Shown here: positions 1 through 8,533 of the stretch, one piece after another | Numbering within the stretch: the first letter of the stretch is position 1 | Layout: each line of letters starts with the position of its first letter | Assembly (NCBI GenBank): GCA_900538705.1 | Contig: UPZG01000002.1 | Location: 1 to 64,000 of the forward strand | Length of the DNA: 64,000 nt | Direction of reading: 5' to 3' | DNA from: an uncultured Porphyromonadaceae bacterium | Lineage (GTDB): Bacteria; Bacteroidota; Bacteroidia; Bacteroidales; Barnesiellaceae_A | Notes under the pieces: model-generated | What the model saw: the letters and a program-made list of their open reading frames with translations, nothing else | Database searches by the model: none | What the model was told of the DNA's origin: nothing | Position numbers and translations under genes: made by a program

Positions 1-63
1 ACTGAATAGAGCATCTGACTACGGATCAGAAGGTTACAGGTTTGAATCCTGTCGGAGTCACCA
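1..63 (+). tRNA. tRNA-Arg (ACG), 5' end cut off by the window edge
   Basis: The visible part has the anticodon stem TCTGA/TCAGA (14-18 and 26-30) around the seven-base loop CTACGGA, so the anticodon at 21-23 is ACG (Arg, reading CGN codons). The T arm is ACAGG-TTTGAAT-CCTGT (36-52). The acceptor strand CGGAGTC, discriminator A and an encoded CCA follow, ending at 63. The acceptor 5' strand and much of the D arm lie outside the window. Confidence 0.93.
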
Positions 64-68
64 CTACA

Positions 69-100
69 AAGCAAGGCTCAATCGTGAGTCTTGCTTTTTT
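69..100 (+). terminator. Rho-independent terminator after the tRNA
   Basis: A 12-base stem (69-80 with 85-96, one G-T wobble) closes a four-base loop ATCG and runs into six T residues at 95-100. It lies six bases beyond the CCA end of the tRNA. Confidence 0.85.
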
Positions 101-604
101 CTTTTGTAGAGACATCTCACCCCCACCGAATATCAGAAAGGCGCATCAATATAGGTTCAATCGGTAAACCACAAAGAGATATTGACCGTTCAGACATTGA
201 TTGTGTAATGTTTATCAACAGCCATAAAACATCGTATAATCATACGATACACTCTATTGGCTACACAGGGAATCCGATAAACAAGGCGTTTGGCATCAAT
301 ACAATTACTCATTTCCATAAAATATGAGTATTTTCCAAAAAGAAATTTGCAACATATCCAATTTATCCCCATATTTGCAACCTGTACCGGCAGTAAGGCT
401 TTTCGTCACATAAACATGACACGTGGCAAATGGCGAAACCGAGGCTGCCCAACGCAGACTAACATTACTCATAGTATCTTTCACAAAAATGAAAAGACAA
501 TGATTTTCTCACGCTTACAAAGCGCAAAGAACAAACTAAAAGCATTTGGCAATAACCCGCCGGGGATTGCCATGTGCTCAAGTTGCGTTCTTTGACATTC
601 TGAG
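101..604. other. Non-coding stretch with no gene recognised
   Basis: About 500 bases between the tRNA terminator and the folded region. Short open frames exist on both strands, but none has recognisable motifs, a good start context or conserved-looking composition. I see no inverted repeats, no direct copy of the tRNA 3' end and no integrase remnant. Confidence 0.5.
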
Positions 605-753
605 AAAGCATATCGTCACATTTTTTCAGTGACGAGAGGAATTGTTATGTCCTCTTGTCGCCTGCCGATTTACGCACAACAAGCGCAGCCATGAAGAATA
701 AATATTTCTTCATCGCTGCGTAACAACTATGCTTTGCCCATGCAAGGCATTTT
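605..753 (+). ncRNA. Densely structured RNA element (candidate sRNA or cis-regulatory leader)
   Basis: Four hairpins follow one another: 614-619/629-634 (CGTCAC/GTGACG), 635-640/650-655 (AGAGGA/TCCTCT), a long arm 684-698/706-720 with one C-C mismatch, and 730-737/742-749 followed by TTTT. In addition, AAAGCATA at 605-612 is exactly complementary to TATGCTTT at 728-735, which would close the first three hairpins into a multibranch structure. That closing helix shares bases 730-735 with the last hairpin, so the two cannot form together, as in an attenuator or riboswitch. The next gene starts 72 bases downstream. I do not recognise an RNA family. No clear TAnnTTTG promoter box precedes it. Confidence 0.45.
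730..753 (+). terminator. Terminator-like hairpin ahead of the AAA+ ATPase gene
   Basis: TGCTTTGC (730-737) pairs with GCAAGGCA (742-749) with one T-G wobble across a CCAT loop and is followed by TTTT. The short T-run makes it a modest intrinsic terminator. Its 5' arm overlaps the possible closing helix of the upstream structured element. Confidence 0.5.
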
Positions 754-825
754 CAGCCCAGACTGCGACACTAGCTATATGTGTGTTGCAGCCCGCCTTT
801 TATTCACCCTAAAAACAATATTACT

Positions 826-3432
826 ATGAGTAAAAATACAAACAAAGAAATACATTCCACTACCAACACCCACACATGTCAATCTACAACTACCCCAATC
901 AATAGCGACACCATCAGCTACGACGGCACTACCTACCACGTACCGCACGTCGACAAGGCACAACATGGCATCAGCTATCTAGCCATAAAGACATGCCGCG
1001 AATATATCACTATCTGCGATAGCTGCGACGACGAACCTCCCTACTATGAGGCTTGCGACAACAACCCTATTGCCATTTGCCTCAACACCGGCGGCGACGA
1101 CGACTGCAACACCCAAAGCAGCCCCATATTTCTATCGATATTCCAAGCCGGATGCAGCCAAACTATCGCTACCTGCCGTGCCCGACGAAACATATCTTTC
1201 GAGTCGCGATTCAATACCAAGAAAAGCATTCTCCCGGCCGGCGATTACCTGCTTGTCATAAGCGGCGTGTGTGACCCGGGACATCCCTACCTGAGTTGTT
1301 GCGGCAACCACACAATATACCCTTTCCATCTCTTGTCGCCCCATGGCGAGGCCTCCATACCATGCATTACAGCTCATACAGACACGGGCTGCGACTCTCT
1401 CCTTGGGACGAACTGTCCCATTACGGTCGAGCTTACATTCGATACCGATTACAACGGTTACAACCGCTACCACATCATCTGCATCGACTCTTCCTGTCGC
1501 CGGGTGGGAGCTACCGACTACTACATACGTCCACGCAAAAAAGGAGAGAAGCTAAGTTTCGGGTTCTGCCCCGACCTATTCTGGTCGGGCAACGGACACT
1601 ACACCCTCATTCTGACGCAAAACAGCGATTTTACCACGGCTGTATCACTCTCACTGGCAAACAAGCCGGGGCTTTCGACCGACGATACTCCCGACGAAAA
1701 AATTCTCCGCGCCATTGCTCACATCGAGGACTACGAAAAGCTGTCATTCCATTGGTTCAACCTTTTGCCGGGATTATCGGCAATACGGAAGCGGGTCTTC
1801 GCTCTCTACTATAAAAGGATGCTTTATAATAAACTGAAAGCAAACGGCATCGCCGACTACACTACACAAGCTTCAAACATAGTCGTAACGACCAACGATT
1901 GCTCTCGCTCAACGTACGCCAACACCATCATCCGGCTTGCAGGCACCTTGCAAGGCTCTATCAAAGAAATCGACCTCTCCAACTCCTATACCAACAATGG
2001 CGACGACACATTTCGCAACAACAGCCAACCGCTTGCCTTCTTCGAGGGAGAAAATGTCACATACCTATTGAAGAACCTTTCAGCCGCTTTCAGTCCTTCG
2101 GGCAGGACTATCATCGACAAAATGCGACAACATCTCTACAAAGGTGAACAAATAGTCTTATTAGGTACTCCTGTCGAGACGAGACGGCTCTTCGAGCTGT
2201 ATCCCGACATAGAGCCATACTTCACCCCGGAATATAGATTTACCGTCGAAGCCAATGACATCGACGACATCTTATATACTATCGCGCAACATCTGAAAAG
2301 CCGGGGCGGCATACAACTTGGCGACAACGCTCTTACCAAGCTCTATACGTTCCTCGCCGAAAGCCAAACCAACGGCACTCTACCTGACTTCAAGTCCGAG
2401 GAGTTACAAGAATACGCTTGTCGTCTCGAGCAAGAGCTGCACAAAAAGTTGCAAAGCATGCACATCAATGACATTACGGCTCACCCCGAGGTAGCATGCA
2501 CCATTACAGCCGACGAAATCGATACCCCAAGTCTGCTGCGCACCGGCTCCATAACGCAGTACCTCACCGAGCTGCGGCAGATGATAGGACTGCAAGCCAT
2601 GAAAGAGACTATCGAGACTATCACTCTGCGCACAATGTGGGAGCAGAAGTGCCGCCAGTTAGGTGCGACGAACACCCCTGTCACAAGCCCACACATGATT
2701 TTCACCGGGAACCCGGGCACTGGCAAAACTACTGTAGCCAAAATGACAGGTCGCATTTTCCATGCTTTGGGGCTACTCTCGAAAGGCAACGTCATCACAG
2801 CCGAACGAAGCAGCCTTGTAGGACGCTATATAGGCGAAACAGAGCGTAATATGCAAGAACTTTTGCTACGGGCACGAGGCAATGTACTCTTTATAGACGA
2901 AGCCTACACACTATGTGACACCACACAAGACCGCAAAGACTTCGGCTACCGCGTCATAGAGTCGCTTCTCACGGCTCTCGCCACGGCCGATAGCGACATG
3001 GGCGTCATCCTGGCCGGGTACGAAGAGGAGATGGAACAAATGATAAATGCCAACGTAGGTCTACGAGGCCGTTTTCCACACATTGTCAGATTCGACGACT
3101 ACACAGCCGACGAACTGATGCAAATAGGCCGCCAATTCATACAAAAAAACGGGTGCTATATTTCTGACGAAGCCGCCGATGCCTTGCGCCAGATTGTAAC
3201 TGAGGCAGTAGCCTGTCGCGACCGCTACTTCAGCAATGCACGATGGATGGAACAACTCATCACCTCACACATCCTGCCGGCCGTTGCACAACGTACTCTT
3301 CGAGACAAAAAAGCCAACGACCTTACCTACTACCGCACCATCGAGGCAACCGATATTGCCGCCATACGACCTTCGCTAAAAATCGCATCCACGCGCCCAA
3401 CCCCTTACAACAGCATCGGATTCAGAGCCTAA
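826..3432 (+). CDS. CbxX/CfqX-type AAA+ ATPase with an unrecognised Cys-rich N-terminal region
   Basis: 868 residues. I prefer the ATG at 826 (MSKNTNKEIH) to an in-frame GTG at 781, because the GTG would add residues with no clear start context. The C-terminal ~300 residues are a CbxX/SpoVK-like AAA+ module: Walker A GNPGTGKTT near residue 627, Walker B VLFIDEAYTL near 688, then an arginine-finger-like GLRGRFPH. Relatives act as ring remodellers (RuBisCO activase, EccA-like proteins). Residues ~50-330 are rich in cysteine (TCREYITICDSCDD, SCCGN) and look beta-rich, with no transmembrane segment. Residues ~385-500 resemble a Rossmann-like fold by predicted strand/helix rhythm only. I cannot name the client. 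No partner gene is adjacent, and the following operon has its own promoter. Confidence 0.8.
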   Translation: MSKNTNKEIHSTTNTHTCQSTTTPINSDTISYDGTTYHVPHVDKAQHGISYLAIKTCREYITICDSCDDEPPYYEACDNNPIAICLNTGGDDDCNTQSSPIFLSIFQAGCSQTIATCRARRNISFESRFNTKKSILPAGDYLLVISGVCDPGHPYLSCCGNHTIYPFHLLSPHGEASIPCITAHTDTGCDSLLGTNCPITVELTFDTDYNGYNRYHIICIDSSCRRVGATDYYIRPRKKGEKLSFGFCPDLFWSGNGHYTLILTQNSDFTTAVSLSLANKPGLSTDDTPDEKILRAIAHIEDYEKLSFHWFNLLPGLSAIRKRVFALYYKRMLYNKLKANGIADYTTQASNIVVTTNDCSRSTYANTIIRLAGTLQGSIKEIDLSNSYTNNGDDTFRNNSQPLAFFEGENVTYLLKNLSAAFSPSGRTIIDKMRQHLYKGEQIVLLGTPVETRRLFELYPDIEPYFTPEYRFTVEANDIDDILYTIAQHLKSRGGIQLGDNALTKLYTFLAESQTNGTLPDFKSEELQEYACRLEQELHKKLQSMHINDITAHPEVACTITADEIDTPSLLRTGSITQYLTELRQMIGLQAMKETIETITLRTMWEQKCRQLGATNTPVTSPHMIFTGNPGTGKTTVAKMTGRIFHALGLLSKGNVITAERSSLVGRYIGETERNMQELLLRARGNVLFIDEAYTLCDTTQDRKDFGYRVIESLLTALATADSDMGVILAGYEEEMEQMINANVGLRGRFPHIVRFDDYTADELMQIGRQFIQKNGCYISDEAADALRQIVTEAVACRDRYFSNARWMEQLITSHILPAVAQRTLRDKKANDLTYYRTIEATDIAAIRPSLKIASTRPTPYNSIGFRA

Positions 3433-3606
3433 GCCATCGGCACAATGTCACGGCTTGCAGTCACAGTCTATCCTGCACCCGGCCTACGACTGCAAGCCGA
3501 TACCATTCAAACAATTAAGCGTTTTCGCCTTCTTTCTACAACATGCAAAAAAACGTAAATACGAGCTGCAATACATGGAGAACTCACCCTTTTTGCCCCA
3601 TAATGG

Positions 3607-3636
3607 TTGCGTTTATTAATCATTTTCGTAACTTTG
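3607..3636 (+). promoter_or_regulatory. Bacteroidetes-type promoter for the etf operon
   Basis: TTG at 3607-3609, a 19-base spacer, then TAACTTTG at 3629-3636, matching the TAnnTTTG -7 form. The start codon of etfB is 57 bases downstream. Confidence 0.75.
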
Positions 3637-3692
3637 TAGCCTATTGAGAAAACAAAAACAAGATTTTAATCCAATATCCAATAACAAAAATC

Positions 3693-4559
3693 ATGAGCTT
3701 GAAAATCGTTGTTCTGGCCAAACAAGTGCCCGACACCCGCAATGTGGGAAAAGATGCGATGAAAGAAGACGGCACCATCAACCGCGCCGCACTGCCCGCC
3801 ATCTTTAATCCCGAAGACTTAAACGCATTAGAGCAAGCCCTCCAACTCAAAGAAGAGCATCCCGGCTCAACAGTAACCCTCCTCACCATGGGCCCCCCAC
3901 GTGCCGCCGAAATCATTCGTGAAGGCATGTTCCGCGGAGCCGACGGAGGTATTGTCCTCACCGACCGCGCATTTGCCGGCGCCGACACGCTTGCAACATC
4001 CTATGCACTCTCTTGCGCCATACGCAAAATAGGCGATTACGACCTCATCATTGGCGGTCGCCAAGCTATCGATGGCGATACGGCACAAGTAGGTCCACAA
4101 ATAGCCGAGAAGCTGGGCATACCCCAAGTAACCTATGCCGAAAAGATTGTTTCCGTTGCCGATGGAAAAGCTACGATAAAACGTCGCTTGGAACGCGGTG
4201 TTGAAACTGTCGTTTGCCCCCTTCCTCTCGTCATCACAGTAAACGGTAGCGCAGATGAATGCCGTCCTCGCAACGCACGACGCATACAACAATACAAATA
4301 TGCCAAGTCGCCGAGCGAAAAAGCACAACTCACCGATACCACGCTCTACGAGAAACGTCCCTACCTGAACATTGCAGAATGGAGTGTCAACGACGTCAAT
4401 GCCGACCTCAACCAAGTAGGTCTTGCCGGTTCTCCCACCAAAGTGAAAGCCGTAGAAAACGTCATATTCCAAGCCAAAGAGAGCAAGCGTCTCGACGGTA
4501 CTGATGCCGAAATAGACGAGTTGATGAAAGAACTCATTGCCAACCACACCATAGGATAA
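3693..4559 (+). CDS. etfB: Electron transfer flavoprotein, beta subunit (FixA/EtfB)
   Basis: 288 residues, close to the FixA/EtfB length. EtfB pairs with EtfA to carry electrons between a flavin dehydrogenase and the quinone or ferredoxin pool. Visible family marks are the N-terminal VLAKQVPDT, the adenine-nucleotide-binding GGRQAIDGDTAQVGPQIAE near residue 124, and the later CPLPLVITVNG strand. It is the first gene of a three-gene operon with etfA (41-base gap) and an acyl-CoA dehydrogenase, which points to acyl-CoA oxidation/enoyl-CoA reduction as its partner reaction. Whether this ETF is electron-bifurcating cannot be settled by reading alone. Confidence 0.95.
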   Translation: MSLKIVVLAKQVPDTRNVGKDAMKEDGTINRAALPAIFNPEDLNALEQALQLKEEHPGSTVTLLTMGPPRAAEIIREGMFRGADGGIVLTDRAFAGADTLATSYALSCAIRKIGDYDLIIGGRQAIDGDTAQVGPQIAEKLGIPQVTYAEKIVSVADGKATIKRRLERGVETVVCPLPLVITVNGSADECRPRNARRIQQYKYAKSPSEKAQLTDTTLYEKRPYLNIAEWSVNDVNADLNQVGLAGSPTKVKAVENVIFQAKESKRLDGTDAEIDELMKELIANHTIG

Positions 4560-4600
4560 GCGATGAAAGCGATATTCAAAACCATGTAAACAAGAAAAAA

Positions 4601-5620
4601 ATGAATAATCTCATTGTATATTGCGAAATAGAAGACGGCATCATCGCCGATGTCAGCCTCGAATTGCTCACCAAAGGTCGTGCGCTGGCTACCCGCCTCA
4701 ACTGCAAGCTCGAAGCCCTTGTCATAGGCAGCCAACTCGAAGGCATAGAGAAACAAATCTTCCCTTACGGAGTCGACACCGTATATATAGCCGACGACAA
4801 ACGGCTCTATCCCTACACCTCGCTGCCTCACACAGCCATCGTTACGGGACTTTTCAGAGAAATAAAACCGCAAATATGCTTGCTCGGTGCTTCAAGCATT
4901 GGCCGTGACTTGGGACCTCGCGTCTCTTCAACCCTGCATAGCGGACTTACAGCCGATTGTACATCACTCGAGATAGGCTCTCACGAAGACAAAAAAGCCG
5001 GCAAGACTTACGAGAATCTGCTATACCAGATACGCCCCGCTTTTGGTGGAAACATTGTAGCTACGATTGTCAACCCCGACCATCGTCCTCAAATGGCAAC
5101 CGTACGCGAAGGCGTGATGAAAAAAGAGATTTTCGACCCCGCTTACACCGGCGAAATAGTAAAACTCGACGTATCGAAATACGTAACCGACACAGATTTT
5201 GTGGTCGACATCATTGACCGCCAGATGGAGAAGTCGAAAGCCAACATCAAGGGCGCATCTATCATCGTTGCCGGAGGTTACGGAATGGGCTCGCGTGAAG
5301 GATTTGCCATGCTGTACGATCTCGCCGCTACATTGGGCGGAGAAGTCGGTGCCAGCCGTGCTGCCGTTGATGCCGGTTATTGCGAACACGAACGCCAAAT
5401 AGGACAAACCGGTGTCACCGTACGCCCCAAACTATACATCGCATGCGGTATATCGGGACAGATACAGCATATCGCCGGTATGCAAGAAAGCTCTATCATC
5501 ATCTCCATCAATAACGACCCCAACGCGCCTATCAACAAAATAGCCGACTACGTTATCACCGGAAATGTTGAAGAGATTGTTCCGCGACTCATCAAATACT
5601 ATAAAAAGAACTCCAAGTAA
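4601..5620 (+). CDS. etfA: Electron transfer flavoprotein, alpha subunit (FixB/EtfA)
   Basis: 339 residues, the normal length. The N-terminal half is the ETF alpha/beta domain (LEALVIGSQLEG, ICLLGASSIGRDLGPR). The C-terminal FAD-binding domain begins around residue 215, with VAGGYGMGSREGF, VGASRAAVDAGY, QIGQTGVTVRPKLYIACGIS and SIIISINNDPNAPI, all hallmarks of the EtfA FAD site. It lies between etfB and the acyl-CoA dehydrogenase with short gaps (41 and 28 bases), so co-transcription is likely. Confidence 0.96.
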   Translation: MNNLIVYCEIEDGIIADVSLELLTKGRALATRLNCKLEALVIGSQLEGIEKQIFPYGVDTVYIADDKRLYPYTSLPHTAIVTGLFREIKPQICLLGASSIGRDLGPRVSSTLHSGLTADCTSLEIGSHEDKKAGKTYENLLYQIRPAFGGNIVATIVNPDHRPQMATVREGVMKKEIFDPAYTGEIVKLDVSKYVTDTDFVVDIIDRQMEKSKANIKGASIIVAGGYGMGSREGFAMLYDLAATLGGEVGASRAAVDAGYCEHERQIGQTGVTVRPKLYIACGISGQIQHIAGMQESSIIISINNDPNAPINKIADYVITGNVEEIVPRLIKYYKKNSK

Positions 5621-5648
5621 CCACAGCATCCGTTAAAACCAAGAAATT

Positions 5649-7352
5649 ATGTCAAATTTCTATACAGACAACCGTGATTTGAAACATCACTTGACCCACC
5701 CGCTCATGAAGAAGCTGGTGACACTGAGAGAGCGCAACTTTGCCGATGCAGAAAAGTACGACTATGCGCCCTTCAACTACGAAGATGCCATGGACAGCTA
5801 CGAGAAGGTACTCGAAATAGCAGGCGAAATAGCAGGCGAAATAGTAGCTGCCAATGCCGAAGATGTCGACCATGAAGGTCCGCACGTTGTCGACGGACAC
5901 GTAGTATATGCTCAAGGCACTCAGAAAAACCTCGATGCTCTCGTCAAAGCCGGCCTCATGGGTATATCACTTCCCCGCCGCTACAACGGCCTCAACTTTT
6001 CGCTCGTTCCCTACATCATGGCGGCCGATATGGTAAGCCGTGCTGATGCCGGATTTGTCAACATTTGGGGTCTGCAAGACTGCGCCGAAACTATTTATGA
6101 ATTTGCCAGCGAAGAACAAAAAGACAAATATCTGCCCCGCGTATGCGCCGGAGAAACAATGGCTATGGACCTCACCGAGCCCGATGCAGGTAGCGACCTG
6201 CAAGCCGTTATGCTCAAAGCCACATACAGCGAAGCCGACCAATGCTGGTACCTCAATGGTGTGAAGCGCTTTATCACCAACGGCGACGGCCACATCGCTC
6301 TTGTCCTGGCCCGCTCTGAAGAGGGTACCAAAGACGGCCGCGGCCTCTCTATGTTTATATACGACCGCAACAACGGCGGTGTAACAGTACGACGTATTGA
6401 AAACAAAATGGGTATCAAGGGTTCTCCCACCTGCGAACTTGTATTCAAAAACGCACGTGCCGAACTCTGCGGTAGCCGCAAAATGGGTCTTATTAAGTAT
6501 GTAATGGCTCTTATGAACGGTGCACGCCTCGGCATTGCCGCTCAATCAGTCGGCGTATCTGAAGCCGCATACCGCGAAGCCCTCGCCTATGCACAAGACC
6601 GTCGCCAATTTGGTAAGGCCATTATAGAATTCCCCGCCGTCTACGAGATGCTCTCCAACATAAAAGCCAAGTTAGACGCTTCGCGTTCATTACTCTACGA
6701 AACAACTCGCTTCGTCGACCTCTATAAAACATGGGAAGACATTGCCAAAGAGCGTACTCTCTTGCCCGAAGAGCGTGCCGAGATGAAGGCCTTCCAGAAA
6801 CTCGCCGATGCCTTCACACCCTTGGCAAAAGGTATGTCTAGCGAATATTGCAACCAGAATGCCTACGACTGTGTACAAATACACGGAGGCTCGGGCTTCA
6901 TGAAAGACTATGCCTGCGAACGCATCTACCGCGATGCACGCATCACGTCTATCTACGAAGGTACTACCCAGCTCCAAGTCGTAGCCGCCATACGCCATGT
7001 CACGACAGGTACATTCCTCAACAAAATCATGGAATACGAGACTGCCGAGATTCTGCCAGAACTCGAGCCGTTGCGCAACCGTCTGAAAGCCATGCGCGAA
7101 AAATATGCTGCTGCCGTAGAACACGTACTTGCTACAAAAGACAATGAGTTGCTCGACTTCCTTGCCCGTCGTTTGGTCGAGATGGCCGGCAACATCATCA
7201 TGGGGCACCTCTTGTTGCTCGATACTACCCGCAACGAGAAGTTTGCAGCATCGGCTCGTACATACATCAATATGGGCGAAGCCGAGGTAGAGAAACATGC
7301 CTCCTTCATCAGCCACTTCACTGCCGACATGTTGGCCGATTACCGCAAGTAA
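5649..7352 (+). CDS. Acyl-CoA dehydrogenase (ETF-linked)
   Basis: 567 residues, longer than the ~380-residue core family because of an extended C-terminal helical domain. Visible motifs are the FAD-loop MDLTEPDAGSDLQA, the substrate-domain GVKRFITNGD, the QDRRQFGKAI signature, and IHGGSGFMKDYACERIYRDA followed by SIYEGTTQLQ, whose Glu is the usual catalytic base. A tandem AGEIAGEI repeat is present in the N-terminal region near residue 57. It is the last gene of the etfB-etfA operon, which presumably supplies its electron carrier. Substrate chain length cannot be told from the sequence. Confidence 0.93.
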   Translation: MSNFYTDNRDLKHHLTHPLMKKLVTLRERNFADAEKYDYAPFNYEDAMDSYEKVLEIAGEIAGEIVAANAEDVDHEGPHVVDGHVVYAQGTQKNLDALVKAGLMGISLPRRYNGLNFSLVPYIMAADMVSRADAGFVNIWGLQDCAETIYEFASEEQKDKYLPRVCAGETMAMDLTEPDAGSDLQAVMLKATYSEADQCWYLNGVKRFITNGDGHIALVLARSEEGTKDGRGLSMFIYDRNNGGVTVRRIENKMGIKGSPTCELVFKNARAELCGSRKMGLIKYVMALMNGARLGIAAQSVGVSEAAYREALAYAQDRRQFGKAIIEFPAVYEMLSNIKAKLDASRSLLYETTRFVDLYKTWEDIAKERTLLPEERAEMKAFQKLADAFTPLAKGMSSEYCNQNAYDCVQIHGGSGFMKDYACERIYRDARITSIYEGTTQLQVVAAIRHVTTGTFLNKIMEYETAEILPELEPLRNRLKAMREKYAAAVEHVLATKDNELLDFLARRLVEMAGNIIMGHLLLLDTTRNEKFAASARTYINMGEAEVEKHASFISHFTADMLADYRK

Positions 7353-7374
7353 AATACCGCACAACAGTACATAC

Positions 7375-7414
7375 AAAAGAATGGCAGGCACCACATGGTG
7401 CCTGCCATTCTTTT
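7375..7414. terminator. Perfect 19-bp hairpin, bidirectional terminator
   Basis: Bases 7375-7393 and 7396-7414 are exact inverted copies around CA. With A-tracts on the left and T-tracts on the right, it should stop transcription both from the acyl-CoA dehydrogenase operon and from the converging gene on the minus strand. Confidence 0.9.
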
Positions 7415-7504
7415 CATCTATCTTCACAAACTATCTTATCTTTTCTGATACCTTCTACGCGCTGGCTCTGCCACAATATACCCATAACTTACAGGCTATA
7501 GCCA

Positions 7505-8218
7505 TCAAGGTCTATAAGGAGGATTATTGCCATCAGCCTTCACCTTCACATCAAAGTTCTCCTCCTTCAACAAATCGGGTAACTTTATCTTTACACTCTT
7601 TAGGCCCTCCGTCTGGTCGCGTGTAGGCAACTCATCGCCTTCAAACTCCTTAATGACCTGCCGGGCACGTTCGAGCCGTTTCTGCTGCATATACCGGCGA
7701 TAAGCCTCCACCGGGTCTAGACAACCCGAAAACACAAGCCCGCTATTTCCCGACACACCACCCACAGAAGCCCCGAAATGGTCCCTGATAATAGCCGGTA
7801 CATACGGTGTCGAATAATTGCCGCCACTATACAGATTACGGTTGAAATTCTCCAGCATAATACGATATTTCTCCAGCTCCTCATCCAGCCCGGGAATCTT
7901 CACTTTAGAAAGATGCAATAACAAAACATGCAGAAAAAACTCCGACGGAACATCGGGCAACTCCATGAAAAGCGACGAATTCCTACTGGCCGGAGCCTCC
8001 ACATAATCCTTAAAGGTAACTGCCGGAGGCGTCAAAAACAACGGTTCTATAGTAGACTCGGGAACAACCGTCGACGGCATCTCTTTACCATCTAAGCCCA
8101 AATGCAATCCACCTGACGAAAAACGAAAAAGCGAATCGGGTAACTCTATCGTCTGCCCAACGGCAACAGTTGAAACAGCAGCAACCAGCACCGGCAATAT
8201 GACAAAGCGCAACGACAT
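7505..8218 (-). CDS. Secreted hypothetical protein
   Basis: 237 residues. The N-terminus (MSLRFVILPVLVAAVSTVAVG) is a clear signal peptide with a likely cleavage before QTIELPDS, so the product is periplasmic or surface-bound. The rest is proline- and charge-rich, with a helical segment near the C-terminus (AYRRYMQQKRLERARQVIKE) and a lysine/aspartate-rich tail. I do not recognise a family with confidence. It is a single gene converging on the etf operon across a shared terminator and diverging from dnaK. Confidence 0.75.
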   Translation of the reverse strand: MSLRFVILPVLVAAVSTVAVGQTIELPDSLFRFSSGGLHLGLDGKEMPSTVVPESTIEPLFLTPPAVTFKDYVEAPASRNSSLFMELPDVPSEFFLHVLLLHLSKVKIPGLDEELEKYRIMLENFNRNLYSGGNYSTPYVPAIIRDHFGASVGGVSGNSGLVFSGCLDPVEAYRRYMQQKRLERARQVIKEFEGDELPTRDQTEGLKSVKIKLPDLLKEENFDVKVKADGNNPPYRP

Positions 8219-8533
8219 AAATAATCACAAGTATACGTTATGCAAATATACACCTTGACAAGTTAACACAAAAATAAACCCTTGCCAATTAACACCTATT
8301 ATAGCCCGCCACACACTCTTTCACTACTATTAGCTAACGCTATCGCACCCCTCAAAATGACAAATCGGCAGAAATGCTGACACAAAAAAACAACCTCACC
8401 ACTTAAAATACTGACAAAACAATTCCACACAGACCGTCAATCCCCTTTGGCATAAGATTTGGAAAAGATGAAGTGTCGGTGGCGCACACCACCGATAAGA
8501 TAACCGATTATAAACAAATAAAAATATAGAACT
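8219..8533. other. dnaK upstream region
   Basis: A 315-base divergent spacer between the secreted-protein gene and dnaK. It contains three TGACA boxes (8358, 8378, 8412) and a sigma-54-like element at 8448-8462, listed separately. No small ORF is convincing. Confidence 0.6.
8448..8462 (+). promoter_or_regulatory. Sigma-54-like -24/-12 element ahead of dnaK
   Basis: TGGCATAAGATTTGG matches the sigma-54 form TGGCACG-N4-TTGC at most positions. The GG at 8449 and the -12 pair at 8461 are separated by the required 12 bases; the -12 pair reads GG rather than GC. Three upstream TGACA boxes at 8358-8362, 8378-8382 and 8412-8416 could be activator sites. The dnaK start codon is 72 bases downstream. 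No standard TAnnTTTG box is found in the same interval. This is an inference from spacing and sequence only. Confidence 0.45.

Noticed and set aside
91..595. Several overlapping 60-101-codon open frames between the tRNA and the structured element
   Set aside because: They overlap one another on both strands, lack motifs and plausible start regions, and one begins inside the terminator T-run.
3867..4547. 226-codon antisense frame inside etfB
   Set aside because: Long shadow frame produced by codon bias of the etfB gene on the other strand; no independent motifs.
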